Shown here one piece after another: positions 47,261-56,348 of a DNA stretch of 64,000 bases. This stretch comes from Roseisolibacter agri (GTDB lineage Bacteria > Gemmatimonadota > Gemmatimonadetes > Gemmatimonadales > Gemmatimonadaceae), in NCBI RefSeq assembly GCF_030159095.1, contig NZ_BRXS01000001.1, positions 310,001-374,000 of the forward strand, read 5' to 3'. Numbering within the stretch: the stretch's first letter is position 1; each line of letters starts with the position of its first letter. The notes beneath the pieces were generated by a model. The model worked only from the letters and a program-made list of their open reading frames with translations, was not told the DNA's origin and searched no databases. A program made the position numbers and the translations under genes.

Positions 47261-49318
47261 ATGCAAGGCATGCGCTGGTTCGACGATCTGCGGCTGGGAC
47301 GCAAGCTCCTGGTGGGCTTCGGCATCGTGCTCACGCTGATGGGCGCGCAGAGCGCGGTGGCGTACCGGGCGACGCTGGCGAGCCAGGACGCGTCGCGCTG
47401 GACGGAGCACACCAACACGGTGCTCGGCGCCGCGACCGCCGCGCTGAGCGCGCTGCAGGACGTGGAGACCGGCTATCGCGGCTTCCTGCTGACGGGACGC
47501 GACGAGTTCCTGGAGCCGTACGTGGCCGGGCGGCGCGCGGCGGCCGCGAAGCTCGCGGAGCTGCGCGAGCTGACGTCGGACAACCCCGCGCAGGTCGCGC
47601 GCTGGACGGAGCTCGAGAAGCGCAGCGCGGACTTCGTCGCGCAGGTGACCGAGCCGGGCATCGCGATGCGGCGTCAGGTGAGCACCGGCGCGCTGCCGTT
47701 CGACTCGGTCGCGAGCCGGGTCGCGAGCGGCGAGGGGAAGAAGCACTTCGACGGCATGCGCGGCGTCTTCCAGGCCGCCACCGACGCGGAGCGCGCGCTG
47801 CTCGTGACGCGGCGCGCGCACGACGTGGCGGCGAGCGAGCAGCTGCTGCTCCTCCTCGTCGTCGGCACCGGGGCGCTGCTGGCGCTCGGCGTGCTGGTGG
47901 GCTGGCTGGTCGCGCGGCGCACGACGCGGCCACTGGCCGCCCTCACCGCGGCCGCGGAGCGCCTCGCGCTCGGCGACGTCGCGCAGCAGGTGACGCATGC
48001 GTCGCGCGACGAGGTGGGCGTGCTCGCCGAGGCGTTCCGCACGGTGATCGCGCACCAGCAGGCGATCGCCGCGGCGGCCGAGCGCGTGAGCGCCGGCGAC
48101 CTCTCGACCGCCGTCGCCGAGAAGTCCGCGCACGACGTGGTCGCGCGCAGCATGAACCGCGTCCGCGAGCGCCTCACCCTGCTGGTGGAGGAGACGGGCA
48201 CGCTGACCACCGCGGCGCGCGAGGGGCGGCTGGGCGTCCGCAGCGACGCGACGCGCGCCGAGGGCGCGTACCGCGAGCTGCTGGCGGGCTTCAACGCCAC
48301 GCTCGACGCGGTCATCGCGCCGGTGCAGGACGCGCGCGAGGTGCTCGGACGTGTGGCCGAGCGCGACCTCACGGCGCGCATCACGACGACCTACACCGGC
48401 GAGCACGCGCTGCTGGCCGACACCGTGAACGTCGCCGCCTCGCAGCTGGAGCAGGCGCTGTCGGAGGTGGCGCTGGGCGCGCAGCAGGTCGCGGCCGCGT
48501 CGGGGCAGATCGCCAGCGGCAGCCAGGCGCTCGCGCAGGGCGCCGGCGAGCAGGCGAGCGCGCTCGAGGAGATGGCGGCCAGCCTGCAGGAGCTGGGCGC
48601 GATGGCCGAGCAGACGGCGGCCAACTCGCAGCAGGTGCGCACGCTCGCCGAGCAGACCGCGGCCAGCGCCGCCGCCGGGCAGGACGGCATGGCGCGCCTG
48701 ACGACGACGGTGGACGCGATCCGCTCGCGCGCCGAGGAGACCGCGAAGATCCTGAAGACGATCGACGAGATCGCGTTCCAGACCAACCTGCTCGCGCTCA
48801 ACGCCGCCGTGGAAGCGGCGCGCGCGGGCGACGCAGGGCGCGGCTTCGCGGTCGTGGCGGAAGAGGTCCGCGCGCTCGCGCTCCGCAGCGCCGAGGCGGC
48901 GCGCACGACCGCGACGCTGGTCGAGGCGATGACCGCGCAGACCGCCGAGGGCGTGGCGGTGAACCAGGCGGTGCGCACGCAGTTCACCGCGATCGCCGAG
49001 CAGGTGGGGCGCGTGCGCGCGATCGTGGACGAGGTCTCGACGGCGAGCGTGCAGCAGGCCGACGGGGTGCGTCAGGTCAACGTGGGGATGGAGCAGGTGA
49101 ACGGCGGCACGCAGCGGAGCGCGGCGCACGCGGAGGAGTCGGCCGCGGCGGGCGAGGAGCTCGACACACAGTCGCGCGCGCTGCTGGCGCTCGTGCAGCA
49201 GTTCCGGCTCGGGAACGCGTCGGCGGGCTCGCCGGCCGCCCCCCACCGCGCTGCGCCGCCCGCGCGCGAGGCGGGCCGGCCGCAGCGGATCGCGTACGAG
49301 ATGCTGGTGCGCGCGTAA
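47261..49318 (+). CDS. Methyl-accepting chemotaxis protein with several HAMP-like units
   Basis: 685 residues. Membrane helix 15-35, extracytoplasmic CHASE3-like domain 40-190, membrane helix 194-217, HAMP 218-270, then repeated HAMP-like segments near 271-305, 311-355 and 358-405 (each with a LxxGDL or AERDL-type turn). The signalling hairpin follows, with the highly conserved tip [20 protein letters not shown] at 503-522 and [13 protein letters not shown]. The C-terminus is a Pro/Ala-rich tail ending IAYEMLVRA, without the NWETF pentapeptide. No che genes are in the window. Start ATG 47261 has GGAGGGGGAG directly upstream. Confidence 0.93.
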   Translation: MQGMRWFDDLRLGRKLLVGFGIVLTLMGAQSAVAYRATLASQDASRWTEHTNTVLGAATAALSALQDVETGYRGFLLTGRDEFLEPYVAGRRAAAAKLAELRELTSDNPAQVARWTELEKRSADFVAQVTEPGIAMRRQVSTGALPFDSVASRVASGEGKKHFDGMRGVFQAATDAERALLVTRRAHDVAASEQLLLLLVVGTGALLALGVLVGWLVARRTTRPLAALTAAAERLALGDVAQQVTHASRDEVGVLAEAFRTVIAHQQAIAAAAERVSAGDLSTAVAEKSAHDVVARSMNRVRERLTLLVEETGTLTTAAREGRLGVRSDATRAEGAYRELLAGFNATLDAVIAPVQDAREVLGRVAERDLTARITTTYTGEHALLADTVNVAASQLEQALSEVALGAQQVAAASGQIASGSQALAQGAGEQASALEEMAASLQELGAMAEQTAANSQQVRTLAEQTAASAAAGQDGMARLTTTVDAIRSRAEETAKILKTIDEIAFQTNLLALNAAVEAARAGDAGRGFAVVAEEVRALALRSAEAARTTATLVEAMTAQTAEGVAVNQAVRTQFTAIAEQVGRVRAIVDEVSTASVQQADGVRQVNVGMEQVNGGTQRSAAHAEESAAAGEELDTQSRALLALVQQFRLGNASAGSPAAPHRAAPPAREAGRPQRIAYEMLVRA

Positions 49319-49343
49319 GCGCGGTCACACGCCAGCGCGTGAC

Positions 49344-49383
49344 GACGGCCCGGCCGCCCACATCGGGCGGCCGGGCCGCCGTC
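49344..49383 (+). terminator. Hairpin terminator after chemoreceptor gene
   Basis: gacggcccggccgccc (49344-49359) pairs with gggcggccgggcc...gtc (49365-49383) with a three-base bulge, 5-base loop. It lies 25 bases after the chemoreceptor stop codon. Same GGCC-rich core as the ettA and katG terminators. Confidence 0.8.
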
Positions 49384-49385
49384 CA

Positions 49386-49484
49386 TGGAAAGCGCCAGAC
49401 GGCGCCCGGCGCGAGCACGAACCGCTCGCGCCGTTCATCACGGGCGGCGACTACCTGGTGGACGGCGGCTACACGACGGTGTGA
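49386..49484 (+). pseudogene. 3' remnant of a short-chain dehydrogenase gene
   Basis: The frame reads ...REHEPLAPFITGGDYLVDGGYTTV followed by TGA at 49482-49484. The segment FITGGDYLVDGGYTT is the C-terminal NAD-enzyme signature of short-chain dehydrogenases (usually ITGQ-x-(L/I)-x-VDGG). Upstream of about 49410 the frame loses similarity and then meets the chemoreceptor terminator, so about 220 codons are missing. No ribosome-binding site or start is present. This is a gene relic left by deletion or rearrangement. It is not derived from the SDR at 51469, whose end differs. Confidence 0.72.
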
Positions 49485-49698
49485 GCGCTGGTCGGCCCGA
49501 CGCCCGCGCGCCCGGTGTCGACCGGCGGATCGGTCGACGGCACGCGCCCTGGTGATGTCTGGGGCGGCGACGTCGGTGGAGCATCCGCGCGCGGGAGCCT
49601 AGCTTTCCACGGATGGTCCGCCGACCGCCGTCCGGATGGCTCGCATGGCTCGCATGGCCGCCGTCGGTGGCGGACCCATTCGACGAGGAGCGCTTCCC

Positions 49699-50394
49699 AT
49701 GAGTCCCGCCACCGCGGCGCATGCGTCGCCGAGCGTCATCCGCATCCTCATCGCCGACGATCACGCGATCGTGCGCGACGGCCTGCGCGCGCTCGTCGCG
49801 GCGCAGCCAGGGCTCGAGGTCGTCGGCGAGGCGGCGGACGGCCGGGAGGCGCACCGGCGCGCGTGCGACCTCAAGCCGGACGTGCTGCTGCTCGACCTGT
49901 CGATGCCGGGCGCCAGCGGCACCGACGCCGCGGAGCGCATCGCGCACGACTGCCCGACCGTGCGCGTGATCGCGCTCACCATGCACGAGGAGCGCGGCTA
50001 CGTGGCGCGGCTGCTGCGGGCCGGGGCGGCCGGCTACGTCCTCAAGCGCACGCCGTCGGACGAGCTGGTGCGGGCGATCCGCGTCGTGGCCGCCGGCGGG
50101 ACCTACGTCGACCCGTCGCTCGCGGGCGCGCTGCTCGCGGAGCCGCCGTCGCGGGCTGCGCGCGCGGCGTCCGCGCCCCGCGCGGCGGGCGCGGCGGAGC
50201 TGACGCCGCGCGAGGCGGAGGTGCTGCGGCTGGTCGCCCGCGGGCACAGCAACAAGGAGATCGCCGCCGCGCTCGACGTGAGCGTCAAGACGGTCGAGTC
50301 CCACAAGGCGAACGGGATGGCGAAGCTCGGGCTCACGGCGCGCGCGGCGCTCGTGCGCTTCGCGCTGGACGAGGGGTGGATGCGCGACGCGTAG
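49699..50394 (+). CDS. NarL/FixJ-type response regulator
   Basis: 231 residues. Receiver domain 12-130 (RILIADDHAIVRDGL, phosphoacceptor D66 in DVLLLDLSMPG, lysine in YVLKRTPSDEL), linker rich in Ala/Arg, and LuxR-type DNA-binding domain 165-225 (LTPREAEVLRLVARGHSNKE, VSVKTVESHKANGMAKLG). It is the only separate response regulator of the window, so it is a candidate partner for the receiver-less kinases at 41727 and 45497; that is inference. ATG 49699 has GAGGAG upstream. The 214 bases in front of it (after the SDR remnant) hold no other gene. Confidence 0.93.
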   Translation: MSPATAAHASPSVIRILIADDHAIVRDGLRALVAAQPGLEVVGEAADGREAHRRACDLKPDVLLLDLSMPGASGTDAAERIAHDCPTVRVIALTMHEERGYVARLLRAGAAGYVLKRTPSDELVRAIRVVAAGGTYVDPSLAGALLAEPPSRAARAASAPRAAGAAELTPREAEVLRLVARGHSNKEIAAALDVSVKTVESHKANGMAKLGLTARAALVRFALDEGWMRDA

Positions 50395-50476
50395 CAGGGC
50401 CCGGCTCAGGGGATTCCCTGGGCCTGCGGGCGGTCTCCGATGGCGGCGTGGAGCCGCGACGGGCATTGCTAGGGGC

Positions 50477-50791
50477 ATGACCGCGCCTTCCGACACCGCC
50501 CTGCTGGACACGCTGATCGCGCGGCGTGTCGTGCTCACGGACCGGCGTGCGCGGCTGTCGTGGCGCGCGGACGTCGCGCACGAGGTGAGCGCGGCGCTGC
50601 GCGCGGAGAACTCGCGCGGGCTGACCGAAGCGGCCCGTCTGCGGGGCGAGTGCGAGCGGCTACTGGCCGAGGCTGCGTGCCGTCTCGCGCCGCTCAGTTC
50701 CGCTGACGTCGGTCCGACCGCCCGAGCTCACGATGGGCCTCCGCCAGCAGCGAGTGGCGCGCCGCGAGGAGGCGCCGCCGCTCGCCGATGA
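50477..50791 (+). CDS. Hypothetical protein, 104 residues
   Basis: No family recognised. Residues 1-70 form amphipathic helices (DTALLDTLIARRVVLTDRR, VAHEVSAALRAENSRGLTEA, RLRGECERLLAEAACRLAPL); the rest is a low-complexity Pro/Ala/Gly tail that overlaps the convergent gene at 50694. The overlap of about 100 bases suggests the real protein is shorter or that one of the two genes is not real. It follows the response regulator by 82 bases. Confidence 0.42.
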   Translation: MTAPSDTALLDTLIARRVVLTDRRARLSWRADVAHEVSAALRAENSRGLTEAARLRGECERLLAEAACRLAPLSSADVGPTARAHDGPPPAASGAPRGGAAARR

Positions 50792-50960
50792 GCGTGCGGC
50801 GCGTGCGGCGCAGCGCCGCGTTCAGCGCCACCGCGCTGTCCAGCCGCGCGGCGAGCGAGGTCCCGAGCCAGCCCGGCGCATGAAAGAGCGAGAGCGGCGG
50901 CCGCGGCATCGGATCGCGGCGGAGCGGGGCGGTCCCGACGCTCGTCTCGATGGGGGACAT
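50694..50960 (-). CDS. Hypothetical basic protein, 88 residues
   Basis: Arg/Leu-rich helical protein (AARLDSAVALNAALRRTRRT, LIGERRRLLAARHSLLAEAHR) with a Pro-rich start. No known domain. It follows the 107-residue gene by 34 bases on the same strand and overlaps the end of the hypothetical gene at 50477 on the other strand. Confidence 0.45.
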   Translation of the reverse strand: MSPIETSVGTAPLRRDPMPRPPLSLFHAPGWLGTSLAARLDSAVALNAALRRTRRTLIGERRRLLAARHSLLAEAHRELGRSDRRQRN

Positions 50961-50994
50961 GGGCTGGTGGCGTCTCGTGCGTCCGTGGCGCGGG

Positions 50995-51318
50995 TCAGCG
51001 CCCGCCGTAGTACGCGCGGATGACCTCGGTGCCGGCCCACTCGCGGACCCGGTCGAAGCCCGGCGTCGCGGCGTCGGCGGGCGACCGGGGCTTCGTGAGC
51101 TGGTCCAGCAGCTTGAGGAGCGACTGCACGCCGAGGCCGCGCGCGCGTGCGTCCCGCGCCAGCGCGTGCAGCGCCAGCCGCAGCGTGTCGGAGCGCGGCT
51201 CGGTCGTCGTACAGACGTCGCGCCAGGCGCGGTGCACCGCCGCGAGGTACGGGCTCGCGACGTCCCGCGACTCTGGCCGTTCCGGGGGGACGTCGGTCTG
51301 CTGCTGGATCGATTCCAT
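50995..51318 (-). CDS. Small helical protein, possible paralogue of the 3974-4285 product
   Basis: 107 residues. After a disordered start, residues 25-100 give helices in the order LAAVHRAWRDVC, TLRLALHALARDARARGLG, VQSLLKLLDQLTK and FDRVREWAGTEVIRAYYG. The order and spacing match the 103-residue protein at 3974-4285 (see that entry), although the sequence identity is low. Such ~100-residue helical proteins occur near two-component genes here; the role is unknown. It is read opposite to the response regulator. Confidence 0.58.
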   Translation of the reverse strand: MESIQQQTDVPPERPESRDVASPYLAAVHRAWRDVCTTTEPRSDTLRLALHALARDARARGLGVQSLLKLLDQLTKPRSPADAATPGFDRVREWAGTEVIRAYYGGR

Positions 51319-51468
51319 CGCCGGTGAGGACTGGCCGACCGCACGTCCTGGGCGTGTGCGGGAGTGCTCGGATGCCCGGCAATCCCCGGGCCGCTCAGGG
51401 AAATCCCGGAGAAACATCCGTGCGCGCCCGCGAGCCGGCAAGACGGCGCACGTGCGCCGCCACACCCG

Positions 51469-52272
51469 CTAGCGCGTCAGCAGCCCCGCGTCGAGCACGA
51501 GCGAGCTGCCGGTGACGTAGCGCGCCGCGTCCGACGCGAGGTAGAGGACGGCACGCGCGACGTCCTCCGGCTCGATCCACGGCACCGGCAGCAGGTTGCC
51601 CGCCGACCGCTCGGCGATCGCCTGCGGGGTCGTCCCCTCGAGCGCCGCGAGCCCGTCGTTCATCGGCGTGTTGACGCCGGTCGGGTGCACGGCGTTCACG
51701 CGGATGCCGTGCGGCGCGAGCTCGATCGCCCACGACTTGGTGAGGCCCGTCAGCCCCCACTTGGACGCGGCGTAGTGCGACAGGCGCCCCATGCCGCGCA
51801 GCCCCGCGATCGACGAGTTGTTGACGATCACGCCGCGGCGCTGCGCGATCATCACCGGGATCACGCGGCGCGCCACCAGCCACGCGCCCTTGAGGTTGAT
51901 GTCGAGCATCGCGTCCCACGCGTCCTCGGTGAGCTCGTGCGCGAGCCCGTAGGCGCAGATGCCGGCGTTGTTGAACAGCACGTCGATCCGTCCGAGCGCG
52001 CCGACCGTCGCCTCGACGGCGGCGGTGATGGCCGCGTCGTCGCGCACGTCCCCGACGAACGGCAGGCAGCGCACGCCCAGCGCCTCGCACTCCGCGGCCA
52101 GCGCGTGCAGCTCGTCGGAGGAGCCCATCGCGTAGCCGGGATAGGCGAGCGGCCTGCCGACGTCGAACGCCGCGACGTGCGCGCCCTCGCGCGCGAACGC
52201 GAGCGCGGTGGCGCGGCCCTGCCCGTGCGCCGCGCCGGTGACGAAGACGACCTGGTCGCGGAGCTCGCTCAC
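51469..52272 (-). CDS. Short-chain dehydrogenase/reductase, mycofactocin-type insertion
   Basis: 267 residues, GTG start at 52272 overlapping the stop of the AhpD-like gene (GTGA). NAD(P)-binding motif VTGAAHGQGRATALA (G13-x3-GxG), NNAGI at 101-105, catalytic S154 (NNSSIAG), Y167 and K171 (YAASK). Between the second and third strands it carries an insertion (DVGRPLAYPGYAMGSSDELH). This feature is usual in the mycofactocin-coupled or carveol-dehydrogenase-like branch, whose cofactor is not exchanged. The substrate is unknown, and no mycofactocin genes are in the window. It appears co-transcribed with the AhpD-fold protein. Confidence 0.88.
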   Translation of the reverse strand: MSELRDQVVFVTGAAHGQGRATALAFAREGAHVAAFDVGRPLAYPGYAMGSSDELHALAAECEALGVRCLPFVGDVRDDAAITAAVEATVGALGRIDVLFNNAGICAYGLAHELTEDAWDAMLDINLKGAWLVARRVIPVMIAQRRGVIVNNSSIAGLRGMGRLSHYAASKWGLTGLTKSWAIELAPHGIRVNAVHPTGVNTPMNDGLAALEGTTPQAIAERSAGNLLPVPWIEPEDVARAVLYLASDAARYVTGSSLVLDAGLLTR

Positions 52273-52787
52273 TTGCGGAACGGCTGGAGGTAGTCGTCGA
52301 GCGGCACGCCGAGCGCGTTGTTGATCACGTTGGTCGCGACCATCAGCGCGCCGAAGGCGGTGAGCGCGACCAGCTGCGCGTCGGAGTAGCGCGCGCGCAG
52401 CGGCGCAAACACGGCGTCCGGCACGTGGTGCGGCGTGACGGCGAGCGCGCGGCCGAACGCGACGACGTCGGCTTCCACCTGCGTCAGCGCGAGGTGATCG
52501 GGATCCTCGCCCGACTCGATCAGCAGGCGGCGGAAGAAGGTGCTGCAGATCAGGCAGTCCGTCTCGGACGAGACGGCGTGCGCGAAGAGCGTGGTGAGCC
52601 GCGCGCCCAGGAACGGCGAGACCGTGTCGCGCAGGTCGTACCACGTCATGAGCGCGTTGAACGCCGGCACCGAGTGCAGGAGCGTGCGCTTCATGTTCGT
52701 GATGCGGCCCACCTCGCGCGCGTGATCGGCGGCGGCGGTCCGCGCGTCCGGAGCGGCGACGGTGAGGTCGAGCGGCGCGATGCGCAT
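52269..52787 (-). CDS. AhpD-fold / carboxymuconolactone decarboxylase-family protein
   Basis: 172 residues, all-helical. The redox motif is CLIC at residues 78-81 in SSETDCLICSTFFRRLL, with the acidic residue before it; the usual histidine three residues after the second cysteine is replaced by phenylalanine. Helices around (VGRITNMKRTLLHSVPAFNAL, QLVALTAFGALMVATNVINNA) match the family. It may act as a peroxidase-like or thiol-redox protein. Coupled by overlap to the SDR gene downstream; probable joint role in oxidising a small molecule is inference. Confidence 0.8.
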   Translation of the reverse strand: MRIAPLDLTVAAPDARTAAADHAREVGRITNMKRTLLHSVPAFNALMTWYDLRDTVSPFLGARLTTLFAHAVSSETDCLICSTFFRRLLIESGEDPDHLALTQVEADVVAFGRALAVTPHHVPDAVFAPLRARYSDAQLVALTAFGALMVATNVINNALGVPLDDYLQPFRK

Positions 52788-52879
52788 GGCGACGGGGCGG
52801 GAAGGCGGCTCCGACGACGGTGCGCCATCGGCGGCGCGCTGTCCAGCCCCGTCGTCCGCGGTGCCGCACGCGGCCGATG

Positions 52880-52908
52880 TTTACTCCGCCGTCCGGCGGC
52901 GCTACCTT
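52880..52908 (+). promoter_or_regulatory. Promoter of the tricorn-like protease gene
   Basis: TTTACT (52880-52885), a 17-base spacer and TACCTT (52903-52908). The spacer contains CCGCCG-TC-CGGCGG, a perfect inverted repeat, possibly an operator. The box TACCTT is the same as in the padR promoter at 44198. Confidence 0.5.
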
Positions 52909-52979
52909 GGCGCGCCCCCGCCGCCCGATCGGAGCACGCGTTGGCCGCGGCGTCCCCCTCCGCCTCCTCCGCTGCCCCC

Positions 52980-55900
52980 ATGGTCACCGGCGTCCTCTCG
53001 CGCGCGGCCACGCTGCTCGTCCTCGCCGCCACCCCGGCGCTCGCGCAGGACCCGCTCTGGCTCCGCTACCCGGCCATCTCGCCCGACGGGCGCACGATCG
53101 CGTTCGCGTACCGCGGCGACGTGTGGACGGTCCCCACCGGCGGCGGCGTCGCCGCGCCGCTGACCATCGATCCCGCGCACGACTACCACCCCGTCTGGTC
53201 GCGCGACGGGAAGTGGATCGCCTTCGCGTCGGACCGCAGCGGCAACTTCGACGTGTACGTCATGCCGGCCACCGGCGGCGCGGCGCGGCGCCTCACGCAG
53301 CACTCCGCGGACGACGTGCCGACCGACTTCACGCCCGACGGATCGGCCGTGACCTTCGTGTCGTCGCGCATGCACGCGCAGGCCAGCGCGGCCTTCCCGG
53401 CCGCGACGCTTCCCGACCTGTACCGCGTGCCCGTGGCCGGCGGGCGCGAGACGATGCTGCTGCCGACCGCCGCGGAGGCCGCGCGCTGGTCGCACGACGG
53501 CCGGCGTCTCGCCTTCCACGACCGCAAGGGCTACGAGGACCCGTGGCGCAAGCATCACACGTCGTCGGTCACGCGCGACGTGTGGGTCGTCGACCGCGCG
53601 TCGAACACGTACACCAACCTCACGGCGCGCGCCGGCGAGGATCGCAACCCCGTGTGGGGACCGGGCGACTCCACGCTCTTCTACCTCAGCGAGGCGGACG
53701 GCACCTCCAACGTCTACCGGCTGTCGCTGCGCGATCCGTCGCGCCCCGCGCAGGTGACGCGGCAGACGCGCCATCCCGTGCGCTTCCTCTCGTCGTCGGA
53801 CGCGGGCGACCTCGCGTTCTCGTGGAACGGCGAGCTGTACACGCTGCCCGCCGGCACGGACGCGCCGCGCAAGGTGGCGGTGCAGATCCGCGCCGAGATG
53901 CGCCAGCAGTCGACGCAGAACGCGCGCATGGACGGCGCGGTGACCGAGCTCGCGCTCGCGCCGGGCGGCAAGGAGATCGCCCTCGTCGCGCGCGGCGAGG
54001 TGTTCGTCACGTCGGCCGACTACGGCACCACCAAGCGCATCACGAGCACGCCGGGGCAGGAGCGCTCGGTGTCGTTCAGCCCCGACGGGCGGTGCGTGCT
54101 GTACGCCGCCGAGCGCGGCGCGCGCTGGCAGGTGCTCCGCAGCTGCCTCGATCGCGGCGACGAGCACGCGCTCTCGCGCGGCACGCTGCTCAAGGAGGAG
54201 GTGCTGGTCAGCGGCGACTTCGAGGCGTTCCAGCCGAGCTTCTCGCCCGACGGGAAGGAGGTCGCGTACCTGGAGAACCGCACGGCGCTCAAGGTGCTGA
54301 ACCTCGCCACGCGCCGCACGCGCACGGTGCTCGAGCCGAAGTGGAACTACTCGTACTCCGACGGCGACCAGTGGTACGAGTGGTCGCCGGACGGCCGGTG
54401 GTTCCTGGTGCAGTACTTCGCCACGCCGCGCTGGGTGGGCGAGGTGGGCCTGGTGGACGCGGCGGGCGGCACGCCGCCGGTGAACGTCACGCAGAGCGGC
54501 TACGAGGACGCGCACCCGCGCTGGATGATGGGCGGGAAGATGCTGCTCTGGTACTCGAACCGCCTGGGCATGCGCGGCGCCGCCGGCGGCGGCGGCACGC
54601 AGAGCGACGTCTTCGGCGCGCTGCTGACGCGCGAGGCCTGGGACCGCTTCAACCTCTCGAAGGAGGAGCTGGAGGCGCTGGAGGAGGCGGAGAAGCGCGC
54701 CAGGAGCGACACGGCCGCGGCGAGGATCGCGAAGGGGATGAAGGACGACGCGAAGCGCACCCCCACGGTGGCACCGACGCTCCGCCTGGAGCTCGACCGC
54801 ATCGAGGACCGCACGAAGCGCCTGACGATCCACTCGTCGGAGCTGGCCGACGCCGTGCTGACGCCGACGGGCGACCGGCTGGTGTACCTCTCCAAGTTCG
54901 AGAAGGGGTACGACCTGTGGGCGCACGACCTGCGCGCGGGCGAGACGAAGCTGCTCGCCAAGCTCGGCGCCGAGGAGGCGGGCTCGCTGGCGATCGACAG
55001 CGCGGGCGCGTTCGCGTACTTCCTCGCCGACCGCAAGCCGGTGAAGATCAAGCTCGCCGACGGCGCGCGCTCCGCGATCGCGATGCGCCCCGAGATGGTG
55101 CTCGACCCGGTGGGCGAGCGCGCCTTCGAGTTCGAGCACGCGTGGCGCCAGGTGCGCGAGAAGTTCTACGACACGACGCTGCACGGCGTGGACTGGAACG
55201 GCTACCGCGAGGCGTACGCGCGCTTCCTTCCCGACATCGCGGACGACTTCGACTTCGCCGAGATGGTGTCGGAGATGCTGGGCGAGCTGAACGCGTCGCA
55301 CACGGGGATGCGGTACCGGCCGACCAATCCCGCGGCCGACGTCACCGCGTCGATCGGCGCCTTCCTGGACGACGCGTGGACCGGTGCCGGGCTGCGCATC
55401 GCCGAGGTGATCGCGAAGGGGCCGCTCGACCGCGCGGGCTCGCGCGTCGCCGCCGGGACGATCCTGGAGGCGGTGGACGGCGTGCCGCTGACGCCGGAGC
55501 GCGACCTCGCCGCGCTGCTCAACCGCAAGGCCGACCAGCCGGTGCGGCTCGCGCTGCGCGACGCGTCGGGCGCGACGCGGTGGGAGGAGGTCGTCAAGCC
55601 GATCGCGCCGCCCGCGCTGAACGAGCTGCTGTACCAGCGCTGGGTGAAGTCGCGCCGCGAGGCGGTGGCGCGGCTCTCGGGCGGACGCGTGGGCTACGTG
55701 CACGTGCGCGGCATGAACGACGCGAGCTATCGCGACGTGTTCGCCGAGGCGCTGGGCCGCAACGCGGGCCGGGAGGCGCTGGTGGTCGACACGCGCTTCA
55801 ACGGCGGCGGCTGGTTGCACGACGACCTCGCGACCTTCCTCGGCGGGCAGCGCTACCTGCGGTACGTGCCGCGTGGCCAGCAGGTGGGCGTGGAGCCGGG

Positions 55901-56276
55901 CGACAAGTGGGTGGGCCCGAGCGTGGTGCTCATGAGCGAGGGCAACTACTCCGACGCGCACATGTTCCCCTACACCTACCGCCACCTCGGCCTCGGCAAG
56001 CTGGTGGGGATGCCGGTGCCGGGCACCGGGACGGCGGTGTGGTGGGAGCGGCTCCAGAACCCGGCGCTCGTCTTCGGCATTCCCGAGGTGGGCTCGCTGG
56101 GCGAGGACGGCAAGTTCCTGGAGAACCTGCAGATCGAGCCGGACATCCTGGTCCGCAACGACCCGACGCGCCTGGCGGCCGGCGAGGACCAGCAGCTGGA
56201 GGCGGCGGTGAAGGAACTGCTGCGGCAGCTCGAGACGGCGCCGAAGGCGAAGGCGGCGGTGAGCACGTCGCGCTGA
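52980..56276 (+). CDS. Tricorn-like S41 serine protease with beta-propellers and PDZ
   Basis: 1098 residues, full length for tricorn-type proteins. Signal peptide to about residue 24 (LLVLAATPALAQ). Two beta-propeller regions of PD40/WD40-like repeats (about 25-330 and 330-690; WSRDGKWIAFASDRSGNFDV, FSPDGRCVLYAAERG). A linker is followed by a PDZ domain near 800-870 (GPLDRAGSRVAAGTILEAVDG) and the S41 peptidase core 890-1080 with the nucleophile S991 in GNYSDAHMFPYTYRHLG and the GGGWLHDDLATFL segment. It should cut peptides into short pieces in the periplasm. Start ATG 52980; a TTG at 52941 with GGAG upstream, in frame, is an alternative. Confidence 0.9.
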   Translation: MVTGVLSRAATLLVLAATPALAQDPLWLRYPAISPDGRTIAFAYRGDVWTVPTGGGVAAPLTIDPAHDYHPVWSRDGKWIAFASDRSGNFDVYVMPATGGAARRLTQHSADDVPTDFTPDGSAVTFVSSRMHAQASAAFPAATLPDLYRVPVAGGRETMLLPTAAEAARWSHDGRRLAFHDRKGYEDPWRKHHTSSVTRDVWVVDRASNTYTNLTARAGEDRNPVWGPGDSTLFYLSEADGTSNVYRLSLRDPSRPAQVTRQTRHPVRFLSSSDAGDLAFSWNGELYTLPAGTDAPRKVAVQIRAEMRQQSTQNARMDGAVTELALAPGGKEIALVARGEVFVTSADYGTTKRITSTPGQERSVSFSPDGRCVLYAAERGARWQVLRSCLDRGDEHALSRGTLLKEEVLVSGDFEAFQPSFSPDGKEVAYLENRTALKVLNLATRRTRTVLEPKWNYSYSDGDQWYEWSPDGRWFLVQYFATPRWVGEVGLVDAAGGTPPVNVTQSGYEDAHPRWMMGGKMLLWYSNRLGMRGAAGGGGTQSDVFGALLTREAWDRFNLSKEELEALEEAEKRARSDTAAARIAKGMKDDAKRTPTVAPTLRLELDRIEDRTKRLTIHSSELADAVLTPTGDRLVYLSKFEKGYDLWAHDLRAGETKLLAKLGAEEAGSLAIDSAGAFAYFLADRKPVKIKLADGARSAIAMRPEMVLDPVGERAFEFEHAWRQVREKFYDTTLHGVDWNGYREAYARFLPDIADDFDFAEMVSEMLGELNASHTGMRYRPTNPAADVTASIGAFLDDAWTGAGLRIAEVIAKGPLDRAGSRVAAGTILEAVDGVPLTPERDLAALLNRKADQPVRLALRDASGATRWEEVVKPIAPPALNELLYQRWVKSRREAVARLSGGRVGYVHVRGMNDASYRDVFAEALGRNAGREALVVDTRFNGGGWLHDDLATFLGGQRYLRYVPRGQQVGVEPGDKWVGPSVVLMSEGNYSDAHMFPYTYRHLGLGKLVGMPVPGTGTAVWWERLQNPALVFGIPEVGSLGEDGKFLENLQIEPDILVRNDPTRLAAGEDQQLEAAVKELLRQLETAPKAKAAVSTSR

Positions 56277-56288
56277 GCCGGGCGCGAC

Positions 56289-56330
56289 GCGCGAAGGGCC
56301 CGGCTCCACGTGGAGCCGGGCCCTTCGCGC
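56289..56330. terminator. Perfect 42-base palindrome, two-way terminator
   Basis: Each half is 21 bases, exactly complementary with no loop bases, beginning gcgcgaagggcc and centred on ac|gt at 56309/56310. It separates the convergent tricorn-like protease (ends 56276) and beta-propeller gene (ends 56349). Confidence 0.88.
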
Positions 56331-56348
56331 ATCCCCCATCCCCGTGTG

